Part shown: piece after piece, positions 48,153 through 58,109 of the stretch
Position numbering within the stretch: the first letter of the stretch is position 1
How the letters are laid out: the number at the start of each line of letters is the position of its first letter
NCBI GenBank assembly: GCA_016866775.1
Contig: VGLJ01000001.1
Coordinates: forward strand, 159,109-223,108
Direction: 5' to 3'
DNA length: 64,000 nucleotides
Origin: Candidatus Rokuibacteriota bacterium
Lineage (GTDB): Bacteria; Methylomirabilota; Methylomirabilia; Rokubacteriales; CSP1-6
Program-made: the position numbers and the translations under genes
Notes under the pieces: generated by a model
What the model was told of the DNA's origin: nothing
Seen by the model: the letters and a program-made list of their open reading frames with translations, nothing else
Database searches by the model: none

Positions 48153-49745
48153 ATGGCGTTCATGAAGAGCAAGCAGCGCGTCGCGAATCTGACCCGCGCC
48201 CACGCGGTCAGCGACGAGACGCTCAAGAAGCTCGGGATCGATCGCGCGCGCCTGCAGGAGATCACCGCGCAGTTCCAGGGCACGCTCGTCTTCCCCGGCG
48301 ATCCGAACTACGACCAGGACCGGCAGGAGTCGAACCCCGCCTTCCAGGAATATCCGCAAGTCATCGCGTACTGCCAGGTGTGGGACGACGTCGCCTACTG
48401 CCTTTCGTGGGCGCACCAGAGCCAGCTCTGGGTCACGTGCCGATCGGGCGGCCACAGCACCGCCGGGTACTCGGTGAACAGCGGCATGGTGATCGACGTG
48501 AGCCGGTTCAGCTACGTCAACGTCGATCCGGCTACGCAGACCGCCCGGGTCGGCGCGGGCACCAATTTCGGCACGCTCAACGCGGCGCTCGACCCGTACG
48601 GGCTGCACGTGCCCGGCGGCGGCTGCGGCAGCGTGTGCGTCGCCGGCTACATGCAGGGCGGCGGGTTCGGGTTCACCTCGCGCGAGTTCGGGATGAAGTG
48701 CGACAACGTGATCAGCGTGACGGTGATGCTCGCGGACGGCAGCATCGTCGAGGCGGACCAGAACACGAACTACGCGCTCTACTGGGCGGTGCGCGGCGGC
48801 ACCGGCGACAACTTCGGCGTGCTGCTCGAGGTCGTGTACCAGCTCCACCCGCTCGGGAACCTCTGGGGCTTCGGCATCCTGTGGAACGACATGAACGACG
48901 CGCCCGCGGCGCTGAAGATGATGCAGGACCAGTTCACGACGTCGGGCGCGCCGTCGACGCTCGGCTACATGACGATCATCACCGGCCAGCCGCCGGCAGC
49001 GGGCAACCCGCCGGTCCTCATGATGCGCGGCATGTTCGACGGGCCGCGTGACCAAGGGCTGGCGCTCATCCAGCCGCTCCTGAACATCGCCAGCGCGCAG
49101 CTCCAGATCGACATGGTCGGCAGCTACAGCACGCTCAACGCGTACCTCCTCGAGAAGCCGTACGACATCCCGGTGCTCCCCGACGGCGCGAAAGAAGACA
49201 AGCAGGCCGGCTACGTCGCGCAGCGGATGACGCTCGCGCAGTAGCAGCAGGTGATCGCGTACTACATGACGACGGCGCACTCGCACAACACGATCGTCAT
49301 CGAGCCGTACGGCGGCGCCATCAACGCGTATCCCGTCAACGACAGCGCGTTCATCCACCGCGACGTGCTGTTCGACTTCTTCGTCGACGTGTTCTGGGTG
49401 CAGGACAGCGACAAGCCGCAGGCCGTCGACTGGCTCGACAATTTCATGACGCTGATGCAGCCGTGGTTCAATGGGCACGTCTATCAGAACTATCCGCGGC
49501 GGACGCTGACCGACTACCGATGGATGTACTGGGGCGACGCGTTCAACTCGCTGCTGTACGTCAAGAAGCTCTACGACCCCCACGACTTCTTCACGTTCCA
49601 GCAGTCCATCCGGGAATACACGCCGTCCGACGGCCCCGGGGTCCGGCGCGACACGTCGACGCCGCGGTTCTCTGGACCGCAGATCGTGCGCTCGCCGCAC
49701 TGGCGCCCGACGCGCCGTGAGCTGACGCCACGACCACGCCCCTGA
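48153..49745 (+). pseudogene. Berberine-bridge-type FAD-linked oxidase interrupted by one amber codon
   Basis: 530 codons from ATG 48153 with a single in-frame TAG at 49242-49244 (codon 364). Before it: FAD domain with CRSGGHSTAGYSVNSG (His for covalent flavin), GGGCGSVCVAGYMQGGGFG (Cys for the second flavin bond), and WAVRGGTGDNFGV. After it the same frame continues QQVIAYYMTTAHSHNTIVIE, then DYRWMYWGDAFNSLLYVKKL with YDPHDFF, the BBE-type C-terminus. The local run is CAG-TAG-CAG-CAG, so one C-to-T change from Gln explains it. A functional protein needs read-through, suppression or correction of the base. Secretion signal absent. Confidence 0.8.
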
Positions 49746-51411
49746 AGCTCGACGCGCTCGCGCGCGCCGCCGCCCGGGTCTCGGGCGCGGCGGATGCGCT
49801 CATCTTCCGGATCGCCGACGGCGGCGCGCGGCTCGTGGCGCGTCACGGGGCCACCACCGACCGCGGCATCGGCGACCTCGTGGTCCGCGCGGCGCGATCG
49901 CGCCGGGACGTGCACGCCACGACGGGCCGCGGATCGAAGCGTCTCGTCGCCTGCGCTGTACCGGACAGCCGCGCGCGCGCCGTCGGCGCGGTGATCGCGC
50001 TCCGGCGTGCCGGCGGGCGGCGTTTCTCCGCGCCGCAGGTGACCGAGCTGCGCGCGCTCGCGGCCCACGCGGCCCTCGCCCTCGATCACGCGCGGCTCGC
50101 GGCCGAGCTCGCGCAGGAGCGGGACCGGCAAGCCGCAACGAGCGAGATCATCACGCTCGTCAGCCGCGTGCGCGACGATCCCCAGCCGGTGCTCGACGCG
50201 GTCGTGGCGAGCGCGCTGCGGCTGTGCGACGCCGTCTTCGCCGACGTCTTCATCGCCGACGGGGGACGCGTGCACCTGGTGGCGCACAACTTCACCTCGG
50301 CGGACCCGCGCGCGAGGGAAGCGGTGGCGCGCGGGGTCGGGTCGTACCCGCGCCCGCTCGACACGAACAGTCTCCCCGGGCGCGTCATCCTCGACACGAC
50401 GGTCATCCACTTCCGCGACGCCGATACCGACCCGAACGCCAATCCCCTCGCGCGCGAGTTCGCCCGCGCCATCGGCTATCGCAGCGGCGTGGTCGTGCCG
50501 CTGCTCGTCGAGGGCAAGGGCATCGGCGCGATCGGCGTGGCACGTGCCGCGCGCGGCGGGTTCACGCCGGCCGAGATCGGCGTCCTCGAGACGTTCGCCC
50601 ACCAGGCGGCGATCGCGATCGGAGCGTGCGCGTGCTGCAGGAGCTCGCGCAGAAGAGTCGCGAGCTCGAGGTCGCGAGCCGCCACAAGTCCGAGTTCCTC
50701 GCCAACATGTCGCACGAGCTCCGGACGCCGCTCAACGCGATCATCGGCTACAGCGAGATGCTGCAGGAGGACGCGACCGAGCTGGGCGCGACGCAGCTCG
50801 TCGACGACCTCGGCAAGGTCCAGGCCGCCGGCCGCCACCTCCTCGAGCTGATCAACACGGTGCTCGACCTCTCGAAGATCGAAGCGGGCAAGATGGAGCT
50901 CGACGTCCAGGACGTCGATCTCCGCGCGCTCGTGCGCGACGTCATCGCGGTCATCCGGCCGCTCGCCGAGAAAACGGAGACCCGGCTCGAGCTCGCCGGC
51001 GACGACACGATCGGCACGATGCGGACGGACGCGACCAAGCTGCGGCAGAGCATCTACAACCTGCTCTCGAACGCCTGCAAGTTCACGGACCACGGCACGG
51101 TGTCGGTGATCCTCGCGCGGGAGATCGACGAGCGCGGCGAGTGGGCGACCTTCGCGGTCCGCGACACGGGCATCGGCATGACGCCGGAGCAGATGAGCCG
51201 GCTGTTCGAGCAGTTCACTCAGGCGGAGACGTCGACCGCGCGCAGGTACGGCGGCACCGGCCTCGGCCTCGCGCTGAGCCGCCGGCTCTGCCGCATGATG
51301 GGCGGCGACATCGCCGTCGTCAGCGAGCCGGGGCGCGGCAGCACGTTCACGATCAGGTTGCCGACGTCGCCACGCGACGCTGCAGACCCCACAGGACCGC
51401 GCCCTGGATGA
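49730..51411 (+). pseudogene. GAF-domain sensor histidine kinase, frameshifted and lacking a usual start
   Basis: Part one (to about 50620) has two GAF-like regions: [18 protein letters not shown] to [11 protein letters not shown], and [20 protein letters not shown] to FAHQAAIAI. At 50621-50626 one base seems missing and the frame changes to [18 protein letters not shown]. Part two has [20 protein letters not shown] (phospho-His), [13 protein letters not shown] (N box), [20 protein letters not shown] and ends at 51411. No response regulator is near. In the first frame no ATG, GTG or TTG precedes the GAF region; ACG at 49730 sits where an ATG would be expected. Overlaps the BBE gene end by about 16 bases. 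Confidence 0.75.
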
Positions 51412-52099
51412 GGAGCGCGGCGGCGATGGCGAGGGCGAAGCCCGTCGCGGTGCCGAGCACGACGATCGTCACGCTCAGCACGAAGCAAAACGCCGCGAAC
51501 GCCCACATCCCGGGCAGGAACCCTCGCAGGAAGCTGATCGCCGCCGCCGACCCTTCCTGGGCATGACTGAAGCCGAGCAGGATGGAGATGGCGGCGGGGA
51601 ACGGCGTCAGCGCGCCGCTCAACGTGGGCCCGAGTCGTTGCGCGAGCCCGGTGACGGAGAGGACGAGCAGCATCGAGGCGAGCGCGCGGACGGGAAGATC
51701 CCACGCCGGGCGCGGCCTCGTGGCGCGCGCGCCCGAGCGCGGCAGCACGAGCTGCCCGAGCGCGATGCTGGCCAGCGCGACGGCGAGCGCGAGGACGGTC
51801 GTCCACGCCACCCGTTGCACCAGCAGCACGCTCGAGAAGAACGCCGTCCAGCTCACCGGCAGGCTGATCCACCACGGAGTGCGCAGCGCCGCCCACGCGT
51901 ACGCGACGACGGCGGCGGCGACGCCGACGAGGGAGACGAGCACCGCGCGCGAGGCCTCGGCCGTGAACGCGGCGCCCTGCTCGACGGCGAAGAAGAAGAG
52001 GGCCGGCCCGCTGACGATCGGCAAGCCGGTGAGCAGGCCACCGATCCGAGCGCCCCATCGTCGTGTCGCGAGGCTCGCGGACAGCACGAGCAGCGGCAC
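51353..52099 (-). CDS. Polytopic membrane protein of unknown function
   Basis: 248 aa, about eight hydrophobic segments. Ends of note: [20 protein letters not shown] near the N-terminus and [36 protein letters not shown] in the middle to C-terminal part. No transport motif that I can name; the pseudo-symmetric Gly/Pro helices suggest a small transporter-like fold. GTG 52099 is the first usable start after the Rieske stop, which lies in the same frame. The 3' end overlaps the kinase by 59 bases. Confidence 0.75.
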   Translation of the reverse strand: MPLLVLSASLATRRWGARIGGLLTGLPIVSGPALFFFAVEQGAAFTAEASRAVLVSLVGVAAAVVAYAWAALRTPWWISLPVSWTAFFSSVLLVQRVAWTTVLALAVALASIALGQLVLPRSGARATRPRPAWDLPVRALASMLLVLSVTGLAQRLGPTLSGALTPFPAAISILLGFSHAQEGSAAAISFLRGFLPGMWAFAAFCFVLSVTIVVLGTATGFALAIAAALLIQGAVLWGLQRRVATSAT

Positions 52100-52138
52100 G
52101 AGCGTGAGCTTCAGCAGGAGCAGCGAGCGCTCACCCGG

Positions 52139-53419
52139 TCAAACGGTCTGGAGCACCGCCGTCGCCGCCGTGTCGGGCGCGAGCAGCGTGCGCCAGTCCG
52201 CGTCGCGCGACACCACGCCTTCCGCCGCCGACAGCGTGTAATAGCTCGGCGCGATCCCGCGCGGCGTGCCGCCGTCGCGCACCGTGCGCACGGCTTCGAG
52301 CAGCAGGCGGCGCGCCTGGATCACGGCCTTGTCGGCGGGGCCGAGATGCTCTCGGCTGCGATCGACGATCGCGCCCATGCTCTCCTGCACCGCGCGGTCC
52401 TGCAGGTTGATGCCGTCGATGCCGGTGAACGTCTCGGTCTTCTGGACCTGGCGATCGAGCAGGTAGTTGTTGCGGCGATTCAGGCGCGAGCGGAACGTCG
52501 TCTGGTCGACGGTGTCCGGACCGTTGCCGAGCCGGCGCTCGAGACGCTCCTCGTCCGGCAGCGGCTCGTCGCGCGCCGTCATCACCCAGTTGTAGACCAT
52601 GGTGTGCTCGTCATCCATCGGCACCCAGATGTGGCCTGCGATCAGCGGCAGCCCGCGCTCGTCACGCGACGGCCGGATCTGGTGGAACGGCAGGATGAAC
52701 TGGTAGGCACGGACGTGCACCTCGGTCCCGTCGAGCGGACGGAGGCCGGCGTAGCGATAGCCGTAGTCGGTGAGATCGACGACGAGCGACGGCGCCTTGC
52801 CGCGGACGAACGGGTCCTTCGGCTTGAAGCCCGGGCGCTTCGAGTCGGCCTGCAGCACGCGATGGAGGATCGGCGCGTGCGACGTGTCGATCCCGCCTTC
52901 GAGGCCTTGCAGCCAGTTGCTCTCCTGGACGACCTTCGATACGTGACGCCGGCTCGCGGGCGTCTGCGTCCACGCGAAGCGCGGCGGTGGCGGCGCCGAC
53001 GGTGCTGCGCCCATGTACGCCCAGACGAGGCCGCCGAGCTCCATCACGGGATACGACGTCGTGCGGATCTTCGTCTTGAACGTGCCCTCCTCGGGCTCGT
53101 TCATCATGTCGACGCAGCGGCCGGAGACGTCGAACTTCCAGCCGTGATAGACGCACCTGAGCCCGCACTCCTCGTTGCGGCCGAGGAAGAGCGACGCGCG
53201 GCGGTGCGGGCAGAACTCGTCGAGGAGGCCGATGCGGCCTTCGCTGTCGCGGAACGCGACGAGGTCTTCGCCGAGCAGCTTCACGCGCACGGGAGGACAA
53301 TCCGGCTCGGACAGCTCGCGCGCCATCAGCGCGGGCACCCAGTACCTGCGCATCGTGTCGCCCATCGGCGTGCCCGCGCCCACCCGGGTCAGGAGCTCGT
53401 TGTCCTCGCGTGACAGCAT
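52139..53419 (-). CDS. Rieske [2Fe-2S] aromatic ring-hydroxylating oxygenase, alpha subunit type
   Basis: 426 aa. Rieske centre CPHRRASL and CVYHGWKFD (Cys-x-His, Cys-x2-His); mononuclear iron site EGGIDTSHAPILHR (Asp, two His). Resembles phthalate 4,5-dioxygenase-type oxygenases with a fused N-terminal segment LTRVGAGTPMGDTMRRYWVP. ATG 53419 has GGAGG six bases ahead; the longer open frame adds 17 unlikely residues. A reductase is required and not present nearby. It is divergent from a cupin gene. Confidence 0.92.
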   Translation of the reverse strand: MLSREDNELLTRVGAGTPMGDTMRRYWVPALMARELSEPDCPPVRVKLLGEDLVAFRDSEGRIGLLDEFCPHRRASLFLGRNEECGLRCVYHGWKFDVSGRCVDMMNEPEEGTFKTKIRTTSYPVMELGGLVWAYMGAAPSAPPPPRFAWTQTPASRRHVSKVVQESNWLQGLEGGIDTSHAPILHRVLQADSKRPGFKPKDPFVRGKAPSLVVDLTDYGYRYAGLRPLDGTEVHVRAYQFILPFHQIRPSRDERGLPLIAGHIWVPMDDEHTMVYNWVMTARDEPLPDEERLERRLGNGPDTVDQTTFRSRLNRRNNYLLDRQVQKTETFTGIDGINLQDRAVQESMGAIVDRSREHLGPADKAVIQARRLLLEAVRTVRDGGTPRGIAPSYYTLSAAEGVVSRDADWRTLLAPDTAATAVLQTV

Positions 53420-53455
53420 GGGCGGCCTCCTTGAACCCTCTCGCTTACGCGGGAT

Positions 53456-53461
53456 TATACT
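53456..53461 (+). promoter_or_regulatory. Putative -10 box TATACT for the cupin gene
   Basis: TATACT in the gap between divergent genes; TTGAAC at 53431-53436 is a possible -35 with 19-base spacing. Leaves about 29 leader bases including GGAGG before ATG 53497, unlike the near-leaderless examples elsewhere. Confidence 0.45.
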
Positions 53462-53496
53462 TGCGCCCATCGCCGCACCCCATCACGGAGGCGCCC

Positions 53497-53922
53497 ATGT
53501 ACGACCAGAAGCAGCTCTTCAGCGCGAGTCTCGCCAAGGATGCCGTCTGGAAGTCCGGTCTGCGGAGCTTCATGGAGTATCGCGACCTCGGCGTCGAGAA
53601 GGCGACCCACGGCGACTTCCGCGCGCACGTCATCCGCATCACGAAGGACGGGCCCGGCGCGCACGATCTGCACACGACCGGCCTGCACGCGCACCAGTGC
53701 GACTTCCAGATGTTCTTCATCCTCAAGGGCTGGATGCGCTTCGTCTACGAGGGCCAGGGCGAGCACACGTTCCACGCGGGCGACTGCGTCGTGCAGCCCG
53801 CCTCGATCGTGCACAACGAGCTCGAGTGCTCCGATGACGTCGAGGTCCTCGAGATCTACTCGCCGGCGGTCCATCAGACGGTGAAGGTCGACCGCATGCC
53901 GGAGACCGCGGCGGCGCGCTAG
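53497..53922 (+). CDS. Cupin domain protein
   Basis: 141 aa single cupin. Motif one THTGLHAHQC-like segment (LHTTGLHAHQCDFQMFFILK) provides two His and a polar acid-equivalent; motif two is QPASIVHNELECSDD. N-terminal YDQKQLFSASLAKDAVWK. GGAGG five bases upstream of ATG supports the start. Being divergent from the Rieske oxygenase, it may act in the same pathway, for example as an isomerase or dioxygenase on an oxidised aromatic (inference). Confidence 0.85.
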   Translation: MYDQKQLFSASLAKDAVWKSGLRSFMEYRDLGVEKATHGDFRAHVIRITKDGPGAHDLHTTGLHAHQCDFQMFFILKGWMRFVYEGQGEHTFHAGDCVVQPASIVHNELECSDDVEVLEIYSPAVHQTVKVDRMPETAAAR

Positions 53923-54035
53923 CTAGCGCGTGGATCCCGCCCGACATCACGGGCGCATCGCCGAGCTCGCGAGGCGCGGCACCGGACGCGGCTGAGCGCC
54001 CGCGGAAACCGGCCTGGGCGCGCGCACGGAACGCC

Positions 54036-54467
54036 GTGGTCATGGTCGTGGTCGCGTGCATCACGATCGTCATCGGGGAACGGTGGCCGGCCCTCAAGGC
54101 GCTCGAGCAGACGATGGCGCGGCACGAAGGCGCGCTGCTCGCGCTGACGGTCGCGATGACGGTCATCGGGTTCGCGCTCTTCATGGGCGGCATCGTCTAC
54201 CGCGTGATCTTCGGCACGGAGGGCGGCGGCCGGTCGTCCAGCGAGAAGTTCACGCTGCACGAGGCCAAGGCGGCGTGGGAGCGGCGCGCGTGGCGGACGA
54301 GCGCGCGCTGGCGCTCGAACTTCGTCGTGCTGGCCGGCGTCGTCGGCTTCATGCTCGCCCTGTTCGGGATCTTCATCGTCACCGGGCCGGCCGGCCTCAA
54401 GCTGCTGCTGATCGCGGCACTCGCCTACGTCGCGCTTCGGACGATCGCGGGCCTCGCGCGAGCCTAG
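54036..54467 (+). CDS. Small membrane protein of unknown function
   Basis: 143 aa from GTG 54036 (ATG 54042 also possible). Three hydrophobic segments: VMVVVACITIVIG, LLALTVAMTVIGFALFMGGI, and FVVLAGVVGFMLALFGIFIV with LLLIAALAYVAL following. Between the second and third helices is a charged stretch SEKFTLHEAKAAWERRAW. The frame is open upstream to about 53928 with Arg/Pro-rich residues and no start codon. No family recognised. The 3' end overlaps the convergent LLM gene by 4 bases. Confidence 0.65.
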   Translation: MVMVVVACITIVIGERWPALKALEQTMARHEGALLALTVAMTVIGFALFMGGIVYRVIFGTEGGGRSSSEKFTLHEAKAAWERRAWRTSARWRSNFVVLAGVVGFMLALFGIFIVTGPAGLKLLLIAALAYVALRTIAGLARA

Positions 54468-55432
54468 TCGAGCCCGGGCAGGACCTCGCCGACCAGCCGC
54501 TCGAACTGGTCCATCTGACGCCACGACGTGATGCGGAGGGCGACGGACTTCATCCCTTCCCCGCGGAGCCCACGGAGGTGCTCCACGCACTGCCCGGGCG
54601 TGCCCGCCGCGGTCCACGCCTCCACCATCGCGGGCGTGAACACGGGACCGTAGTACGCGTCGAGGAAGCGCTTGGATTCTTCGAGCGCCGCCGCGCGATC
54701 GGGGTTCAGGTTGACGTTGTGGTACGCCATCGTCGGAAACGCGCCCGGGTCGCGACCGTCTCGCTCGAGCGCGGCGGCGATGCCGGCCCAGTTGCTCTTC
54801 GCGAGCCCGACGCTGAGCCGCGTGGTCATCCAGCCATCGGCCATCTGCGCGACGCGCTGGAGCGCGCGCTCGAGCCGCGCGCCGGCGAGCGGCGGGCGCG
54901 GGTTCGACGCGATCCAGATCGGACACGGCTGCTGCACGGGCCGCGGCTCCAGCGTGACGTTCTCGAACGACCGGAACCGGCCCTTGTAGGACACGCGCTC
55001 CCCCGACCACAGCCGCCGGCAGATCTCGATGTTCTCGACGAGACGGTCGGCACGCTCGCGGTCGACGACGCCGTAGCTGGCGCCCTCGCGCGCGCTCGCG
55101 CCGCCCGCGACGAGCCCCGTGCACGCCGCCAGGAGCATGCGCCCGTTCGAGAGCAGGTCGAGCGTCGCCCACTGGTACGCGAACACCAGCGGATCGCGCA
55201 CGGGAAACGACGCCATGCAGCCGACACCGAGACGCAGACGTCGCGTCGCGGCCACCAGCGCCCCGAGCAGCGCGATCGAGTCCGGCCGCGGCTTCGCGCC
55301 CAGGCTGTCACCGACCCAGACCGAGTCGAAGAGCGGATTGCCGTCCGCTTTCGCGGACAGCGCGAGCATCTCCGGCACGGTGGTCACGCCGAAGAAGACG
55401 CCGCGTTGAGGCAGCGTGAGGCCGAACGCCAT
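54464..55432 (-). CDS. LLM-class flavin-dependent oxidoreductase (luciferase-like)
   Basis: 322 aa TIM barrel. LTLPQRGVFFGVTTVPEMLA, FDSVWVGDSLGAKPRPD, RRLRLGVGCMASFPVRDPLV, CPIWIASNPRPPL and GMKSVALRITSWRQMDQFER give the bacterial-luciferase pattern; it should use FMNH2 or F420. The motif FDSVWVGDSL is common in F420-linked members, but the cofactor cannot be fixed. The start is 46 bases from the CoA-transferase ATG on the other strand, with TATTAT at 55437-55442 between. Confidence 0.9.
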   Translation of the reverse strand: MAFGLTLPQRGVFFGVTTVPEMLALSAKADGNPLFDSVWVGDSLGAKPRPDSIALLGALVAATRRLRLGVGCMASFPVRDPLVFAYQWATLDLLSNGRMLLAACTGLVAGGASAREGASYGVVDRERADRLVENIEICRRLWSGERVSYKGRFRSFENVTLEPRPVQQPCPIWIASNPRPPLAGARLERALQRVAQMADGWMTTRLSVGLAKSNWAGIAAALERDGRDPGAFPTMAYHNVNLNPDRAAALEESKRFLDAYYGPVFTPAMVEAWTAAGTPGQCVEHLRGLRGEGMKSVALRITSWRQMDQFERLVGEVLPGLD

Positions 55433-55478
55433 GCGGTATTATCGCCGAGCGCGACTCCCGCACCGAGGAAGGTGCCGC

Positions 55479-56666
55479 ATGACCGGGAACGGCTCGCTGC
55501 CCCTCGCGAAGTTCAACGTCCTCGACCTCACCCGCGCCCGCGCCGGTCCCACGTGCGTGCGCCAGCTCGTCGACTGGGGCGCGAGCGCGATCAAGATCGA
55601 GATGCCCGGCGGCCGATCGGGCGACGGCATGGGCGGCAACCGCCACGGGTTCGACTTCCAGAACCTGCACCGCAACAAGCGAAGCGTCACGCTGAACCTG
55701 CGCGACCCCGACGGTGTCAAGATCTTCAAGGAGCTCGCGAAGACGGCGGACGTCGTCGTCGAGAACTATCGGCCCGACGTGAAGCGCCGGCTCGGCATCG
55801 ACTACGAGGCGCTGCGCCCGATCAACCCGCGACTCATCTACGCGAGCATCTCCGGCTTCGGGCAGAGCGGTCCGTACCGCGATCGCCCGGGCGTCGATCA
55901 GATCGCGCAGGGCATGGGCGGCTTGATGTCGATCACCGGCATTCCCGGTCAGGGGCCGGTGCGCGTCGGCATCCCGATCGCCGACCTCTGCTCCGGCATC
56001 TTCCTCGCGCAGGGCGTGCTCGTGGCCCTCATCGAGCGCGAGACGACGGACCAGGGCAAATGGGTCCACACCTCGCTGCTCGAAGCCATGCTCTCGATGC
56101 TCGACTTCCAGGCCTCACGCTGGCTGATGAGCGGCGAAGTTCCGCCCCAGGCCGGCAACAACCATCCCACCGGCATTCCGACGGGCGTGTTCGAGACGAA
56201 GGACGGGCACATCAACATCGCGGCGTCCGGCGAGGATCTCTACGCGCGGTTCTGCAAGGCGGTCGAGCGCCCGGACCTCCTGACGGACGAGCGGTTCGCC
56301 ACGTCCAGGGCGCGGTCGAAGAATCGTGACGAGATGATGGAAGTCCTGATGCCGGTCACCCGGAAGAAGACCAGCGCCGAGTGGATCACGCTCCTCAACG
56401 AGGCCGGCGTGCCTTGCGGGCCCATCTACAAGATCAACGAGTCGTTCGCCGATCCGCAGGTGCAGCACCTGAAGATGGCGCAGCCCGTGAAGTCCGGCGT
56501 GCTCGGCGATCTCACGATCCTCGGGCATCCGGTGTCGTTCGGTGACACGCGGCTGCCGATCCGGAACGCCGCGCCGGAGCTGGGCGCGGACAACGACGAT
56601 GTGCTGACCGGGCTCGGTTACACGAAGGACCAGATCGCCGACCTCGCGAAGCGCGGGGTCATCTGA
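55479..56666 (+). CDS. CaiB/BaiF family (class III) CoA-transferase
   Basis: 395 aa. ATG 55479 has GAGGAAGG in front. Blocks: KFNVLDLTRARAGPTCVRQL, ADWGASAIKIE-like segment (LVDWGASAIKIEMPGG), FQNLHRNKRSVTLNL, ENYRPDVKRRLGIDYE, SGFGQSGPYRDRPGVDQIAQ and VGIPIADLCSGIF with the catalytic Asp. It moves CoA between carboxylic acids via a glutamyl/aspartyl-CoA anhydride. It overlaps the amidase by one base (TGATG), so it may activate the acid that the amidase releases (inference). Confidence 0.93.
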   Translation: MTGNGSLPLAKFNVLDLTRARAGPTCVRQLVDWGASAIKIEMPGGRSGDGMGGNRHGFDFQNLHRNKRSVTLNLRDPDGVKIFKELAKTADVVVENYRPDVKRRLGIDYEALRPINPRLIYASISGFGQSGPYRDRPGVDQIAQGMGGLMSITGIPGQGPVRVGIPIADLCSGIFLAQGVLVALIERETTDQGKWVHTSLLEAMLSMLDFQASRWLMSGEVPPQAGNNHPTGIPTGVFETKDGHINIAASGEDLYARFCKAVERPDLLTDERFATSRARSKNRDEMMEVLMPVTRKKTSAEWITLLNEAGVPCGPIYKINESFADPQVQHLKMAQPVKSGVLGDLTILGHPVSFGDTRLPIRNAAPELGADNDDVLTGLGYTKDQIADLAKRGVI

Positions 56667-58081
56667 TGGCCGATCCCGATCTCTGTTTCCTGTCGATCGC
56701 GGAGCTCGGGAGTCTCGTGCGCGCGCGCACGGTGTCTTCGGAGGAGGTGACCGAAGCACACCTCGCGCGCATCGAGCGTCTGAATCCGACGCTGAACGCG
56801 TTCGTCACGGTCATGGCCGAGCGGGCGCGTGAGGCGGCCCGGCGCGCCGATTCCGAGACGAGGGCGGGACGCTGGCGCGGGCCGCTTCACGGTGTCCCGA
56901 TCGGTCTGAAAGACATCTTCGACACGGCGGGCGTGCGCACGACGAACGGCTCGTCGTTCTTCCGCGACCACGTGCCGACCGAGGACGCGGAGAGCGTCCG
57001 CCGTCTGAAGGAGGCCGGCGCCGTCCTCATCGGCAAGCTGAACACGCACGAGTTCGCCGCGGGCTCGACGACGAACAACCCGTGGTACGGCCCGACGCGC
57101 AACCCGTGGGCGCTCGACCGCGCGCCCGGCGGCTCGAGCGGCGGCTCCGGTGCCGCCGTCGCCGCATTCCTGTGTCCCGGGGCGACGGGCACGGACACCG
57201 GAGGCTCGATCCGCGGGCCGGCCGCGTGCTGCGGCATCGTCGGGCTCAAGCCGACGTACGGGCGCGTGAGCATCCGCGGGATCTATCCCAACGCCGTGAG
57301 CCTCGATCACGCGGGTCCGATGACGCGCACCGCGCGTGACGCCGGGCTCCTGCTCGGCGCGATGGCGGGCTACGACCGGCACGATCCGACATCGGCCGAT
57401 GTGCCCGTGCCGGATTACACCGCCGGCATCGGCGCCGGTGTCGGCGGACTGAGGCTGGCGCTCTGTCCCGATCTCCACTTCCTCGAGCTCGACGCCGCCG
57501 TCGCACGCGCGCTCGACGAGGCGAGCCGCGTGCTGGTCGGGCTCGGCGCGAAGCTGGAGACCGTTCCGTTTCCGCTCGCGTCCGAGGTGCCGGCGACGCG
57601 CGAGGCGCTGTCGCGCGGCGAGTTCATGGCGTTGCACCGCGCACGGTTCACCGCGCAGCCGGAGGGCTACGGCGCCGACGTACGCGCGCGTCTCTCCGAA
57701 GGCGACAAGATCACGCTCGACGACTACGTCCGCGCGTGCCGGACGCGCGAGGCGCTCCGTCGCGAGCTCGACGAGCTCCTCCGCGTCGTCGACGCGCTGA
57801 TCCTGCCGGTGGCGCCGTGCGAGGCGCCGCTGATCGCGACCGGTGCGTCGCGCGTCAACGGCAAGGAGGTCACGTTCGCGTCCGGGCTGGCGATGCGCCA
57901 GGTCCTCAACGTCGTCGGTCTCCCCGCCGTCGCCGTGCCGATCGGCTTCGGCGAGAGCGGGCTCCCGCTCTCGATGCAGATCGTGGGCCCGGCGTGGGGC
58001 GAGGCGAAGATCCTTCGCATCGCGCACGCGTACGAGGTCGCGACGCCGGAGATCCGCAACCGCCGGCCGGCCGCGATCTGA
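56666..58081 (+). CDS. Amidase, amidase-signature family
   Basis: 471 aa. Ser-cisSer-Lys triad: VPIGLKDIFDTAG (Lys), APGGSSGGSGAAVAA (cis-Ser), GTDTGGSIRGPAACCG (nucleophile Ser). N-terminal SVLE-like EVTEAHLARIERLNPTLNAF helix. Hydrolyses an amide to acid and ammonia in the cytoplasm. It lies in an operon between the CoA-transferase and a solute-binding-protein gene 28 bases further on. Confidence 0.93.
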   Translation: MADPDLCFLSIAELGSLVRARTVSSEEVTEAHLARIERLNPTLNAFVTVMAERAREAARRADSETRAGRWRGPLHGVPIGLKDIFDTAGVRTTNGSSFFRDHVPTEDAESVRRLKEAGAVLIGKLNTHEFAAGSTTNNPWYGPTRNPWALDRAPGGSSGGSGAAVAAFLCPGATGTDTGGSIRGPAACCGIVGLKPTYGRVSIRGIYPNAVSLDHAGPMTRTARDAGLLLGAMAGYDRHDPTSADVPVPDYTAGIGAGVGGLRLALCPDLHFLELDAAVARALDEASRVLVGLGAKLETVPFPLASEVPATREALSRGEFMALHRARFTAQPEGYGADVRARLSEGDKITLDDYVRACRTREALRRELDELLRVVDALILPVAPCEAPLIATGASRVNGKEVTFASGLAMRQVLNVVGLPAVAVPIGFGESGLPLSMQIVGPAWGEAKILRIAHAYEVATPEIRNRRPAAI

Positions 58082-58109
58082 CGCTCACCCTTTCGAAGAG
58101 GAGCCGGCG

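Noticed and set aside
49242..49244. Pyrrolysine-encoding UAG
   Set aside because: The enzyme family has no pyrrolysine members, the position aligns with Gln context, and nothing suggests pyl genes.
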